A DNA stretch of 20,966 bases, from positions 1 through 20,966 of the forward strand of contig DASYXZ010000133.1 of the NCBI GenBank assembly GCA_035934315.1, in the 5' to 3' direction. Below the pieces are notes generated by a model. The model was not told where the DNA came from, searched no databases, and saw only the letters and a list, made by a program, of their open reading frames with translations. The stretch is from DASYXZ01 sp035934315. GTDB lineage: Bacteria > Acidobacteriota > Terriglobia > UBA7540. Positions 5,973-15,400 of the stretch are shown piece after piece. The position numbers and the translations under genes are program-made. The stretch's first letter is position 1. The number at the start of each line of letters is the position of its first letter.

Positions 5973-6283
5973 GTATCAATTCAGATCGACCGGGCGAACC
6001 ACGATTCCGAGAGCGTCATTACAGCGTCTCGGAGATTTCGGAGATGTGGAATCTCAGTCGCGATGCGGTGCGCCATATCTTCGAGCGCGAGCCTGATGTG
6101 CTTGTGATTGGGACAGACGGCTCGCGCACTAAGCGCGGATACCACACGCTGCGAATTCCAGAATCAGTGGCCGAGCGCGTACACCGCCGGATGTGCAATC
6201 CGGGCTTGACAACGGGATCTGGTGGGCGTAAGTTTGGCGCAAGTCGGGACCACCAGTTGCTATCAACAACTGATGGCCCCTGA
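5966..6283 (+). CDS. HTH (excisionase/MerR-like) DNA-binding protein
   Basis: The product has 105 residues. The ATG at 5966 overlaps the rep stop by 7 bp and lacks its own ribosome-binding site, so reinitiation after rep is likely. Residues 17-70 read as a winged helix: HYSVSEISEMWNLSRDAVRH as the helix-turn-helix, then IFEREPDVLVIG, a basic wing (SRTKRGYHTLRIP) and the helix ESVAERVHRRM. This is the excisionase/MerR-like fold used by small recombination directionality factors. A Gly/Ser-rich tail follows. Lying between rep and the integrase, it is the best candidate for the excision factor, and might also regulate rep. The frame is open far upstream (from 5501) but that part only shadows rep. 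Confidence 0.65.
   Translation: MLSINSDRPGEPRFRERHYSVSEISEMWNLSRDAVRHIFEREPDVLVIGTDGSRTKRGYHTLRIPESVAERVHRRMCNPGLTTGSGGRKFGASRDHQLLSTTDGP
6206..6234 (+). promoter_or_regulatory. Putative promoter for the integrase
   Basis: A perfect TTGACA (6206-6211) is followed after 17 nt by TAAGTT (6229-6234). It lies in the 3' part of the HTH gene and would leave a leader of about 145 nt before the integrase ATG. The -10 is weak (3 of 6), so it may need an activator or be chance. Independent integrase expression would make biological sense. Confidence 0.3.
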
Positions 6284-6384
6284 CCATTTCAGCCTGAGTA
6301 AGAGGCCGAGAATGGCTATCACCTATCTATCCGACCCGGTCGTTTTTGGCAATCCCTCAGACACACAAAATGGAGGCAAAACAC

Positions 6385-7542
6385 ATGCTCACAACTTACC
6401 GCAGGCACATCAAGACGTGTGCCCATCGTTCCGAAGGAAGGAAATATCGCCGCTGCCGCTGCCCGATCTGGGCGGACGGATTCATAGGTCGTCAAGAGGT
6501 CCGCAAGACGCTCGACACCCGCGATTGGGAAAAGGCACAAGCAATCATCCGCGAATGGGAAGCCGAAGGTTCGCGCCCGGCAGAGCCAGAGCCAATCACG
6601 GTCGCGCTGGCATGGGAAGAATTTCTTTCCGACGCCAGGGCGCGAAATTTGCGCGAGCCGACCGTTTACAAATACGAACTGCTATCGCGCCAGATGGAGC
6701 GCTTCGCGCAGGACGGCGGAATCCGTTTCCTCCGTGAATTCGATCTGCCCACGTTGCGGAGGTTCCGGGCCTCGTGGCCGAATCATAATCTTGGAGCCTT
6801 GAAGAAGCTGGAATTCATGCGCGCGTTCTTCCGCTTCGCACATGAAAGCAAATGGCTCGACGAAAACCCCGCCCGCAAACTGGAAAGCCCGAAGGTGAAA
6901 CAGCGGCATACCATGCCATTCACACCGGAGCAGATGGCCGATATTTTGAGCGCGTGCGACAAGTACGGAAACAAATACCACGGCCCCGCTTACTCGGGTG
7001 CGGAGAATTCGCGGCGCATCCACGCCTTTGTGCTTTTGCTTCGTCATAGTGGCTTGCGGATCGGCGATGCCGTTACACTCGAAAGAAGCAAGGTCACAGC
7101 GGACAAGCTTTTTCTCTACACGGCCAAGACTGGGACGTCAGTTTATTGCCCGCTTCCCGATTTCCTGGTAATCGCGCTTGCGGCGATTCCCCGAGTTAGT
7201 GAGAAGCATTTTTTCTGGACTGGCGAATCGAAGCTGGAAAGTGCGACCGGAGATTGGCAACGAAGTCTGAAGGCCGTATTTCAAGAGGCAGGAATTCCAG
7301 ACGGCCACGCGCACCGCTTCCGGGACACATTTGCGGTCGGTCTGTTACAGGCCGGTGTGCCGATGGAGCGCGTCTCCATGCTCCTCGGACATAGCAGCAT
7401 CAAAGTGACGGAGAAGTATTACTCCCCCTGGGTGGCGGCACGGCAAGAACAACTTGAGGCAGACGTGCGGCGGACTTGGGACATTCTCGCCGGAATGAAG
7501 GGGACGCCAGAGGTACACGAAAAACGGCAAGTCACTAACTAA
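6385..7542 (+). CDS. int: Tyrosine recombinase/integrase of the element
   Basis: The product has 385 residues. The ATG at 6385 has GGAGG 8 nt upstream; an upstream TTG at 6346 is less likely. The N-terminus has a Cys/His cluster (KTCAHRSEGRKYRRCRCPIW). A SAM-like core-binding domain (residues 72-165) and the catalytic domain (175-355) follow. Catalytic residues are all present: Arg225 (SGLRIGD), Lys248 (TAKTGT), His310 and Arg313 (HRFRDT), His336 (LLGHSS) and Tyr346 (KYYSPW). It should catalyse strand exchange between element attP and the tRNA-Ser 3' end. The stop lies 21 bp from the attR repeat, the usual int-tRNA order. GGTACAC (7512-7518) inside its 3' end repeats the motif near attL. Confidence 0.93.
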   Translation: MLTTYRRHIKTCAHRSEGRKYRRCRCPIWADGFIGRQEVRKTLDTRDWEKAQAIIREWEAEGSRPAEPEPITVALAWEEFLSDARARNLREPTVYKYELLSRQMERFAQDGGIRFLREFDLPTLRRFRASWPNHNLGALKKLEFMRAFFRFAHESKWLDENPARKLESPKVKQRHTMPFTPEQMADILSACDKYGNKYHGPAYSGAENSRRIHAFVLLLRHSGLRIGDAVTLERSKVTADKLFLYTAKTGTSVYCPLPDFLVIALAAIPRVSEKHFFWTGESKLESATGDWQRSLKAVFQEAGIPDGHAHRFRDTFAVGLLQAGVPMERVSMLLGHSSIKVTEKYYSPWVAARQEQLEADVRRTWDILAGMKGTPEVHEKRQVTN

Positions 7543-7563
7543 TTCAAACTGCAAGGAATAGAT

Positions 7564-7653
7564 TGGCGGAGAGGGTGGGATTCGAACCCACGTCGCCATT
7601 GCTAGCGAACACGCTTTCCAAGCGTGCGCCTTCAGCCACTCGGCCACCTCTCC
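7564..7653 (-). tRNA. tRNA-Ser(GGA), 3' end doubling as attR
   Basis: Read on the minus strand it is 90 nt including an encoded CCA. The acceptor stem GGAGAGG pairs with CCTCTCC, the D-arm is GCCGAGTGGCTGAAGGC, and the anticodon stem CACGC/GCGTG carries loop TTGGAAA with anticodon GGA (7617-7619). It has a long type II variable arm as expected for serine, and T-arm GTGGG/CCCAC with loop TTCGAAT. GGA reads UCC and UCU codons. Its last 26 nt (7564-7589) are the attachment site, and insertion rebuilt the gene intact. Confidence 0.97.
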
Positions 7654-7726
7654 TCATCATCGACCATAACGCAATACCGCAAACCAATTCGGCTCAGTCT
7701 TGGTAAGCGGATTGCGACATCGGCTC

Positions 7727-7756
7727 AGTATAACATTGCGGCGGGAATCATGACAA
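7727..7756 (-). promoter_or_regulatory. Putative promoter of tRNA-Ser
   Basis: On the minus strand, TTGTCA (7751-7756) is followed after 18 nt by TATACT (7727-7732), each 5 of 6 to consensus. Transcription would start near 7720, about 67 nt before the mature tRNA 5' end. It lies in the 161-bp gap between the TamB gene end and the tRNA, outside the element, so insertion left it untouched. Confidence 0.5.
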
Positions 7757-7814
7757 AGTGATGGTGCTGGCGGGATGATGCCGGGACACGTGCCCGCGAA
7801 CGAAGTCGACTCAG

Positions 7815-10800
7815 TTACTTGAAGCGACGGCGGAATATTATTTCCGCGCCGACAATTCCGTTCTGATCGCGGACGCCGATGAGCGAGATGCGATCGCTCA
7901 ACGCCCACTCAAATTGGATGACGCGTTGCTGTGTGGAGCCGGTGTTGGTGGCGTAAGTAATGGTGAGATCGCGCGAGACTTGTTGTTCAATGGTGACCCG
8001 CGTTCCTGAGATGTTGGCCGGATCGCCCACGTTAGGGTCAATCTTGATTCGGCTGACACCAAACAAGCGCTGGATGCGGCTGGTGGTTTGGCTGGAGAGA
8101 GCTTCTGAAAGCAATGCGGTGGCGCCCAGATTGGAAAAGCTTTGGTTGGTAGACGCCAGCTCGCCGGTGTTGCGCACATAGCCCAGCGCTAATAAAGAAA
8201 GGATGTCTGATGTGGGTAAGGGCGGGTCCGTGCGGTAGGCGATTTTCATTTGGTCGATGGGTCCGGAAATATCCATGGTTAAATCGTAGCGTTGAATCCG
8301 CGTATGGGCTTGCATGTCGAGTAAGGGTTGGGTGCGAAACGGATTGGCCATGGTGACGTCGCCGCGGTCCAACAAATAACGGTTGCCACGGATTACCGCT
8401 TCGCCACTCAAGATGTGAATCGTTCCCAGCTCGACCGGGTTCTCGATGCTTCCTTGAAGGTTCAGGTCAACATCGGCCACCAGGCGCAGGTCGTGCGTTT
8501 CCAGCCGGACATCAGGATCAGAACTCACGCGAATGTCCAATCGAATTTTCGAAGCGAGCGAGGACTCCGCAATGGTGGCCGGAATGCCCCCGGGAGCGTT
8601 GACCTGTGCGAGCAAGGAAAGGACATTAAAATCTTCACTGGCAAACATTTGGCGAACCGTCAAGTCTCCTTCAAGCCGGCCGCCTTCCGTCGATCCAACC
8701 AGGCTCAAATTGCCGTTTAAAAGGGAAGTGAAGTCGGCGGGATACTGCACGCGCACCTGGTCGAGGCTGGCCTGGAAATCGAATCGAGGCGTCTGCGCAA
8801 AAGTAAGAAACCCGGACAATGTGGCAACGCCGCCGCCCACTTGACCTCGCAGAGACTTGGCTGTGGCCCGATCGCCCTCCAACTGGATTTCGCCGTTCAA
8901 GCCGGAAAGATGAAATGGAAAATCGCCATAGGCGAGGTTCAAGTCATGGACCTGCAAGGCGCCGTGGAGCAGTGGCTGCGCCGGACTGCCGTTGAGGCTA
9001 AGGTTCACCTCGGAATGGCCAGTGGCGTGGATGGCAGGATCCAACAGGCTGAGCAGCGCGTTGTCAGAATTCCCATGAGCTGAAACACTGAGAAGAGCGG
9101 GATTACCAAAATGAATTGCCCCCTCGACCTGGAGGTTGGTGGATGGGCCCCGCATTTGAAATGGGCTGGCTGTAAGGACGCCTCCGGCATAGTGGAGTTC
9201 GACGGGTTCACCGTTCGACCAGGCCATGTCGGCCACGTTTACTTTCAGACTTGTTGTCTGAGCTTGGATCTGCAGCTTGTTTGAATCTTTTAGCGGACCT
9301 CTAATGTGCAGAGTGCCCGTCCCTGAAACGAGTGCGTTAAATTTGCTGCCGGAAACCAGGCGAATCCACGGGTCGGCGCGAAAGTTTGTATACTCTCCGT
9401 TTAATTCGGCGGGCCAATCGCCCGTCGTTTGAGCCTCGCCTGACAAACGCACGCCTCCGCCCGCTCCCTGGCTCGTCAATTGCATCTGGAGTTTTTGTTC
9501 CTGCCAATCCAGTTGGGCGTGGAGATCCCCGATGGGCATTCCGTGCATGATAACGTTGTGGAGATCCAAGGCGGAATTGAACACAGGATTTTCAGGCGTG
9601 CCATGACCGCGAAGGTCAAAGCTCGAAAGACTGGTCTGAATTTCCCGAAAGGCGCGGTCAAAATTTTGAGTCTGGGCAAGGGATTGAAGATCGGTGGGCA
9701 AAAAATCGCGCCCGTGAAGCTCAATTGAGAAATTTCGATCCGACGTGGTGTATTGCGCCTGGCCCGTGAGCTGTGATTTGCCTTTGGCAATTTGGATTCC
9801 GTCAAGGTTCCACACTGATCCCATGACACGGACCTTTGCGGCGAATGAATCAAATGGCACTTGCAGAATTTGCCCATGGTTGATGTGAAATTGACCGGCG
9901 CCGACGAGGTTTGCGGGCGTTCCATCAAGGCTGATCTGTCCGGTTAAATCACCTTTCATCGGATAGGACAGGCCCAGAGTGGTTTGCAGTCCTTCAATTG
10001 ACGAATTCTGGGCGCTTGCTGCCAGGTGCGCTGGTTCGTCACGGGCAAGCACCCAATTAATAAGATGGGCACTCGCGTCGATGGCCAGCTTTGAGCTTCC
10101 CTGCTGCAAATGCCCGTCCGTGACTTCAAAATAGCTTTGTGTTGCTCCAACTGTGCCTGAGAAAGCATCCCACGTTGTCCCGCGATATTTGAACGCTCCT
10201 GCTTCAACGCGCCCACGAATGTCGGTGGCGGTGATGGGCCCTGTGACCGTCCCGGAGAATGTGGCTTGCGACCTCAACTCGAGTGGAATTGGCTCTGTTG
10301 CCTGAACCAGGTATTCTGCCAGGCGGCGCCATTCCTCAAAATCGGAACTCGCAAGCTGCACGGAAAGATTTGAGCCGCCTTCGCCCGCTGTTCCTTGAGC
10401 CGTGAGGGACGAATGGGGTGTTTGGAACATGGCATTCTGGAAATCAACCTGCAAGCCGTGGTCCAGAGTTGCTGTTCCAATGGCACTTCCCCCTATGGGC
10501 ACGGAGCCTGCAACGCTTTTGTTTTTCGGATTAAATTTCAAATCGAATTGGGATTTGAAGTCATTGAGCCGTCCTTTCCATGTCGCGCTCAAGCTGCCCT
10601 GCAGACTCGAGGAGGGCGGCAGGTGCGTGGAAACCGTGTGCAAGCCGGGAAAGGATAGTATCGTTTCGGCCATATCAATGCCTTGAACCCGCGTATTTAG
10701 AACAAACAGGGGCAGCGAACCTGCATTTGAAATTTCCCCCGTCCCCTGGGCGGCGCCTCCCAGAGCGGAAATTTTGAGATTGGAGATGGTCATGCGATTC

Positions 10801-11762
10801 CCATTGCCCGAATAGTTGGCCGAAACATCAAACCGCCCGGGGTTGAAGGTCGGCGAGGGAATAACAAGTTGACGGCCCACAGCTCGTCCTTGCAGCGACC
10901 ATTTATTTTTGTCGTAGGTTGCGGCGCCCTGGAGGGCCACTTTACCCCCGCCGGCACTTTGAAAACGAAAAGCTTTGGCCAATACGGGATAGTCTCCTTG
11001 GGCGGAGAAGGTGACGGTCGCCTGCATCGCTGGCGATGTCTGCACCTTGAGCGAGCAACTTGCGTCGAGGCCGGACCCGCGCCAGGTTAATGAATCGAGC
11101 GTGAGGGCGGTACGATCAAACTGAAACTGGGCAGCCACTGATCCAGCCGGTAGCAACCATCGGGTTCCTTCGGCGGTAGCTTGAGACGACGAAAAGTCGC
11201 CCTGATAGTGATGCAAAAGATTCCCGTGAAGTTGAAAGGCAACATCGCGCGCGGTTACATCCAAAGGCATTTGCTGATCGTTCAAGAAGATATTGGTGTG
11301 GAGAAAGGTGATTCTTCCAATGGATAAATTCAGGATATCGTTGAGGGTGTTTTCACCGTGGGAGGACATCCCCGGGCCTGGAAGATTGTTCGAGCCGTCA
11401 GAGTTTGTCCGCACGTGCACCTCTGCGTTGTCCCAATCAAGGGTTCGCAAAATTACATCTTCACGGAACAAAGCAGTGGGATTGATGCCCATCACCAGAG
11501 TTTCCGCTGCGAAGAGGGGAGGTGCAGATGTCGGTTCCGTGCCATGGAGGACGAATTTGTGAAAGGTGATTTGGAAGATTAATGGCCTGAAGCTAAATCC
11601 CCGGACCTCAACCCGCCCGCCGGTCACACTTTCCACTTTGGCAATCACGCGTCCTTCCACAACATGGCGAAACCACAGCGTGCTCATCACAAGGTAGGCA
11701 ACCACCGCCAGCCCGCCGAGGGCGATGAGGAAGTAGATGATCCTGCGAAATGGTCTGGACAC
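7815..11762 (-). CDS. tamB: TamB-like envelope translocation/assembly protein (DUF490)
   Basis: The product has 1315 residues. The GTG start at 11762 has an AAGGAG site 5 nt upstream. One N-terminal membrane anchor (residues 9-27, FLIALGGLAVVAYLVMSTL) is followed by an AsmA-like opening, then about 1000 residues of beta-rich repeats with alternating polarity, the long beta-taco groove of the TamB/AsmA family. The C-terminal 300 residues carry the DUF490 signature (LDMQAHTRIQRYDLTMDISGPIDQMKIAYRT split over two strands, then GTRVTIEQQVSRDLTITY), ending in Phe-Lys after a strand IIFRRRF. TamB spans the periplasm and works with an Omp85 partner; related proteins move phospholipid. It is third in an operon after Omp85 and a SurA-like gene, 40 bp from the latter. 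Confidence 0.92.
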   Translation of the reverse strand: MSRPFRRIIYFLIALGGLAVVAYLVMSTLWFRHVVEGRVIAKVESVTGGRVEVRGFSFRPLIFQITFHKFVLHGTEPTSAPPLFAAETLVMGINPTALFREDVILRTLDWDNAEVHVRTNSDGSNNLPGPGMSSHGENTLNDILNLSIGRITFLHTNIFLNDQQMPLDVTARDVAFQLHGNLLHHYQGDFSSSQATAEGTRWLLPAGSVAAQFQFDRTALTLDSLTWRGSGLDASCSLKVQTSPAMQATVTFSAQGDYPVLAKAFRFQSAGGGKVALQGAATYDKNKWSLQGRAVGRQLVIPSPTFNPGRFDVSANYSGNGNRMTISNLKISALGGAAQGTGEISNAGSLPLFVLNTRVQGIDMAETILSFPGLHTVSTHLPPSSSLQGSLSATWKGRLNDFKSQFDLKFNPKNKSVAGSVPIGGSAIGTATLDHGLQVDFQNAMFQTPHSSLTAQGTAGEGGSNLSVQLASSDFEEWRRLAEYLVQATEPIPLELRSQATFSGTVTGPITATDIRGRVEAGAFKYRGTTWDAFSGTVGATQSYFEVTDGHLQQGSSKLAIDASAHLINWVLARDEPAHLAASAQNSSIEGLQTTLGLSYPMKGDLTGQISLDGTPANLVGAGQFHINHGQILQVPFDSFAAKVRVMGSVWNLDGIQIAKGKSQLTGQAQYTTSDRNFSIELHGRDFLPTDLQSLAQTQNFDRAFREIQTSLSSFDLRGHGTPENPVFNSALDLHNVIMHGMPIGDLHAQLDWQEQKLQMQLTSQGAGGGVRLSGEAQTTGDWPAELNGEYTNFRADPWIRLVSGSKFNALVSGTGTLHIRGPLKDSNKLQIQAQTTSLKVNVADMAWSNGEPVELHYAGGVLTASPFQMRGPSTNLQVEGAIHFGNPALLSVSAHGNSDNALLSLLDPAIHATGHSEVNLSLNGSPAQPLLHGALQVHDLNLAYGDFPFHLSGLNGEIQLEGDRATAKSLRGQVGGGVATLSGFLTFAQTPRFDFQASLDQVRVQYPADFTSLLNGNLSLVGSTEGGRLEGDLTVRQMFASEDFNVLSLLAQVNAPGGIPATIAESSLASKIRLDIRVSSDPDVRLETHDLRLVADVDLNLQGSIENPVELGTIHILSGEAVIRGNRYLLDRGDVTMANPFRTQPLLDMQAHTRIQRYDLTMDISGPIDQMKIAYRTDPPLPTSDILSLLALGYVRNTGELASTNQSFSNLGATALLSEALSSQTTSRIQRLFGVSRIKIDPNVGDPANISGTRVTIEQQVSRDLTITYATNTGSTQQRVIQFEWALSDRISLIGVRDQNGIVGAEIIFRRRFK

Positions 11763-11802
11763 CCGGCTCCTTCTTTCCGATGAACTTCCCGCCGCCTTGA
11801 GA

Positions 11803-12456
11803 TCAAAATGGCTGAACGGTTACCCGATGACTCCGTTTCAGGTTTTCCAGCCACGAGGTCAGCAATTGGTCGATTTTCTTCTGCGTAAGAATTTCTCGAA
11901 TCTGGCTCTCAACCTCAGACAAAGGAGGCGCGGAAACTGTTCCCCGCCGCGTCAATTCGGGCACAAACGTTTTTTGATAATACGTCATAATATCCGCAGG
12001 CCCCACCTGGGCAGATGGGCGCAAGCGCTGGTCAATGAGCCGCAAAATGCGCTGACGATCACGAATCCGGTCGATTACCTCTTGGTCACTCAAACCAAGA
12101 GACTGGAGGGCGGATTGGAAAGCCTTTTCGCTTCCGAATGTTTTGCGTATTGCCGCCAGCTCTTCAGCGGCAGTGGGGGGGGAATCGGTTGCTGGGATGC
12201 CCTCCGCGTCGGCTTCCCGCAGCAAAAGCAACTGATTGATTTGGCGGTCCCGAACAAGTTCGAGGGTTGCCCTGTCAGGCGAAGTCTCAGCCACCTTCGA
12301 ATTGAGGAAAAGTTCGAAACGGTAGGCGTTTTCAACGTCGCTGCGGGTAATGGCAATGTTGTCAACCGAAGCCACGACGCGGTCCAAATTTTCACTCTGG
12401 GCGGCCAGGGTGGCGCTGAATCCGCCATAAATTGCAACTGCCAATGAAAGCCCCAT
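11803..12456 (-). CDS. SurA/PpiC-like periplasmic chaperone lacking a PPIase domain
   Basis: The product has 217 residues. The ATG overlaps the Omp85 stop in TGATG, so translation is coupled. The signal peptide (MGLSLAVAIYGGFSATLAAQ) is followed by the SurA N-terminal chaperone pattern: ENLDRVVASVDNIAITRSDV, then DRQINQLLLLREADAEGI, and helices up to about 160. A C-terminal helix (ESQIREILTQKKIDQLL, SWLENLKRSHRV) matches the helix that follows the parvulin domain in SurA. The roughly 90-residue parvulin domain expected between them is absent; only a short linker (RRGTVSAPPLSEV) remains. It should escort unfolded outer membrane proteins through the periplasm. Placement between Omp85 and TamB supports that role. 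Confidence 0.82.
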   Translation of the reverse strand: MGLSLAVAIYGGFSATLAAQSENLDRVVASVDNIAITRSDVENAYRFELFLNSKVAETSPDRATLELVRDRQINQLLLLREADAEGIPATDSPPTAAEELAAIRKTFGSEKAFQSALQSLGLSDQEVIDRIRDRQRILRLIDQRLRPSAQVGPADIMTYYQKTFVPELTRRGTVSAPPLSEVESQIREILTQKKIDQLLTSWLENLKRSHRVTVQPF

Positions 12457-15400
12457 CAGAATGTTTGTCCGACACCCAGGAAAAATTGAATGTTTGATAA
12501 TTGGCTCACCCCCAAACCGCCAGGAATTTGCACTTGATAACGCGGTGGATTTAAATTATATCCCACGTCAAAGCGCAACGGCCCAAGTGGCGTCATATAT
12601 CGCACACCGAAGCCAATGGCGTGAGTGGTGTAATCGAGATCCGTCGGAGAATTCTGCCTGACCTTCAGCAGGCGCATTTTGCGGACGCTTGAATAAACAT
12701 TTCCGAAATCGTGGAATAAGACGAATCCGAGGCGGTTCTCCTCCAGCCGGACGCGCAGTTCAAGAGAATTCAGGAACAGGGCATTGCCTCCCACGGGAAA
12801 GCCGGTCAAGGGATCGCGCGGTCCCGCCTGATTGATGGAGAATCCGCGATCCGATTCGCTGCCGCCCATAAAAAATCGCTCGGGCAGCGGAATATCATGC
12901 GTAAAAATGACCTGGCGGGGCTGCGTTGCAGTGGCAGGAATAATTATCTGCCGCAAAGCTCCGAACGGCGATTCGATCCCGATTCGCGTATTACGAGCGA
13001 AAGTAAGATGAGGGCCGATCTGATAATAAGTGGAATTTTGCGCTGAGAAACGCAGGAAATTCGCCTGTGATCCCAGCTTGTCCACTGAGATTCCGGCATC
13101 GGCCAGAGTGTAGGAGCCTTTGGTGGCGTCCGCCGGATTGTCACGACGATCGTTAATATAACTTGCGCCCAGCATGCCGATGCGCGCCGGGCGGCTGAAA
13201 AGTGGTATTTGATTGGGCGAAATGTGCAGAGTGGAAACATCAACAAGAACGTTCCGGTAGGTGTATCTCAACAGAAGGAGGGCGGAAGGACCATAATGTT
13301 TCTCCACGCCGACGGAGGCTTCGGAGCGTTCGGCTGAAAATGTCTGGACATCCCGGCTGCGATCGAATAGTCCGGTCAAACGCAGACCCAGGTCTGGCCG
13401 TGCCGGCAGGTGGGGAATGAGATAACTTGTTCCGGCACTCGTTTCCAAATTGGAAAACTGTCCGCGTAGAGTAAAAGTCTGGGCCCTCCCCCCCACGTTC
13501 AATCGGCTGAGGTCCAGCGACAGGCGCGGACTGGCCTTGAATTGGCCCTGTGGTTGATTGCCTCCCAGTCGCTGGAATTCTATACCTCCGCCGTACCCTA
13601 CTGTCCATCGGCGGGCTTCCTCCATTTTCACGAGTACCGTCTTTTGTGTCTCGGGGCTTTGAGGATCCTGGGGGCCGATCTGCACCTGGTTGAAGACGCC
13701 CAGGTCATAGAGATTGCGCTGCGAATCATAAATATCGCTCTGGTCGAGGGGGGCGCCGACCTTCAACAGGACATTGCGCTGGACGATTCCTGCTCGCGTG
13801 TGCTCGTTACCCATCAACAAGACCCGCTGAATCCTTTCCTGTGGCCCGGGGTGGATGTCGTAATTGAGGTCAACGTCGTGGGTGGGAGAGGCGGGTAGGG
13901 CCTTCCAGCTTGCTGTTGCCTGGCTGTATCCGTGATCACGGAGATAGCCAAGAATCGATTCTTGATTTGCCTGGGCGCGCGTTGGAGAGAATGGCTGGCC
14001 GGGTTTTGTGACCAGGGTTGGCGTGATGTTCTTTTCCATTTCGAAATCAACGCCGTGTAGCTTCAATTGGCCCACGTATGTTCGCGCCCCTTCTTTGATT
14101 TCAAAAGTTATGAAAAGGTGGTTGGGCTGGTTGTCAAAATTATCGTCAAGGTGAGGAGTCACTTTGGCATCAGGAAACCCCTGCGCCAGGTAATACGCGG
14201 TGAGGGTTGTAACATCGTGGGCCAGAAGGGCGTGGCTGAAAGTTCCGCGCCAAATGAAAGGATAATCCTTTGTCCGAATGGTCAATAAGGGGGTCAGCTC
14301 ATCATCCGTCAATTCCTTGTTACCCTTGAACTCAAAACCATCAAATTGTCCAGCCGGACCCAGGGTTACGTTGTAAGTGATATCGATTTCCTGCGTGACG
14401 GGATTCACATGGCGTTCAGCCGGGGCTTTGGCTGAAAAATAGCCCAGCCGCTCAAAGTAATCCTCCAAATTTCGTCGGCCCTGTTGAACCGCAAAATCAT
14501 CCGTGACCCCTTCGGCGAACATAGGGAGGAGCCTTTTTAAATTATCAGATGAAACTTTGGCGCCAACAATGCGCAGCTTTACCAATGGTCCTGCTTCCAC
14601 CTGGAGGACAAGCTTTTCTGAATGACGGGCATGATCATAAAGTCGTTGCTGAACGTTGGTGTATGCCTGAAGTCGTTTTTGCTTAAGATAAAACTGATGG
14701 ATTCGAATCAACCCCCGCTCAAGTCGGGAAGAGGTCATTTGCTTCCCGGGGCGCCAGCGGGCAATGTCAATCAGGCGTTGGGGAGAAACGATGGAATGAC
14801 CCTGAATTTCAACCCCGCTCAAAACAGCGGGCCGTCCCGCAACAATTGAAAACTGAATGGCGGCTTCCTGGGTATCCGGGTCTTTCCGCACGGTTTGAGT
14901 AATCCTGGCCTCGTAATATCCTTCCTCAGCAAGCGTTGCCGCAAGGTGTTGCCGGGCCTTGGTCAAGTCTTCATCAGTAAGCGGCTGGCCCAGGCGCAGG
15001 CGCGCGCCGGTGGCCAGGCTTTCCGAATTGAGGGGACGGGGCGCGCCCTCAACACTGACCACGCCTACAAAATACTGAGCCTTTCCGACAAATACCACCT
15101 CAACACCCGTGCCTTTTGCCTGGGTATCCGCGCGCAATTCCAGGAAGCGTCCCGTGGCATAAAGGTTTTTGAGGCTGACGCTGATCCTGGAACGGTCAAG
15201 CGGCTCCCCGATTTTCTGAACAATCAGTTGGTCGAATCTCTCGATACTCATGTGGGCATCGCTTTCCAGGCGAATGCCGACCACCTTGCCGCCCCACTGC
15301 GGAGTAGCAGCCGCCGGGCTGACCCAGAGCAAAGTTGCGACGGCGAATCCTACGAAGAAACGCACAACCATTAGATGTCGGCGGGCGGGAAAGAAGGCTC

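Larger units (their letters stand above)
2030..7589. mobile_element. tRNA-Ser integrative element with an HUH Rep module (about 5.5 kb)
   Basis: The element is bounded by the 26-bp att repeats. It carries an integrase (6385-7542) next to attR, an excisionase-like HTH protein (5966-6283), an HUH replication protein (5508-5972) behind a palindrome-rich region, a SpoVG-like protein, two HNH nucleases, a short RHH-like regulator, a Cys-rich small protein, an 86-aa coiled-coil protein and an orphan 276-aa protein. There are no visible virion, relaxase or type IV secretion genes. It could therefore be an integrated rolling-circle replicon, a phage satellite or a mobilisable element that needs helper functions. 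Intact frames and perfect att repeats suggest it is recent and possibly still excisable. The exact class is inference. Confidence 0.85.

Noticed and set aside
2030..7589. Prophage (micro- or inovirus-like) interpretation of the element
   Set aside because: A phage-type Rep is present, but no capsid, coat, Zot-like or pilot protein is seen; a replicon or satellite fits better.
7782..7796. CACGTG-centred GC palindrome after the TamB gene as a terminator
   Set aside because: Pairing is imperfect and no T-run follows on the minus strand.
11737..12447. 236-aa plus-strand frame antisense to the SurA-like gene
   Set aside because: Composition is that of an antisense shadow; the minus strand has signal peptide, SurA pattern and operon coupling.
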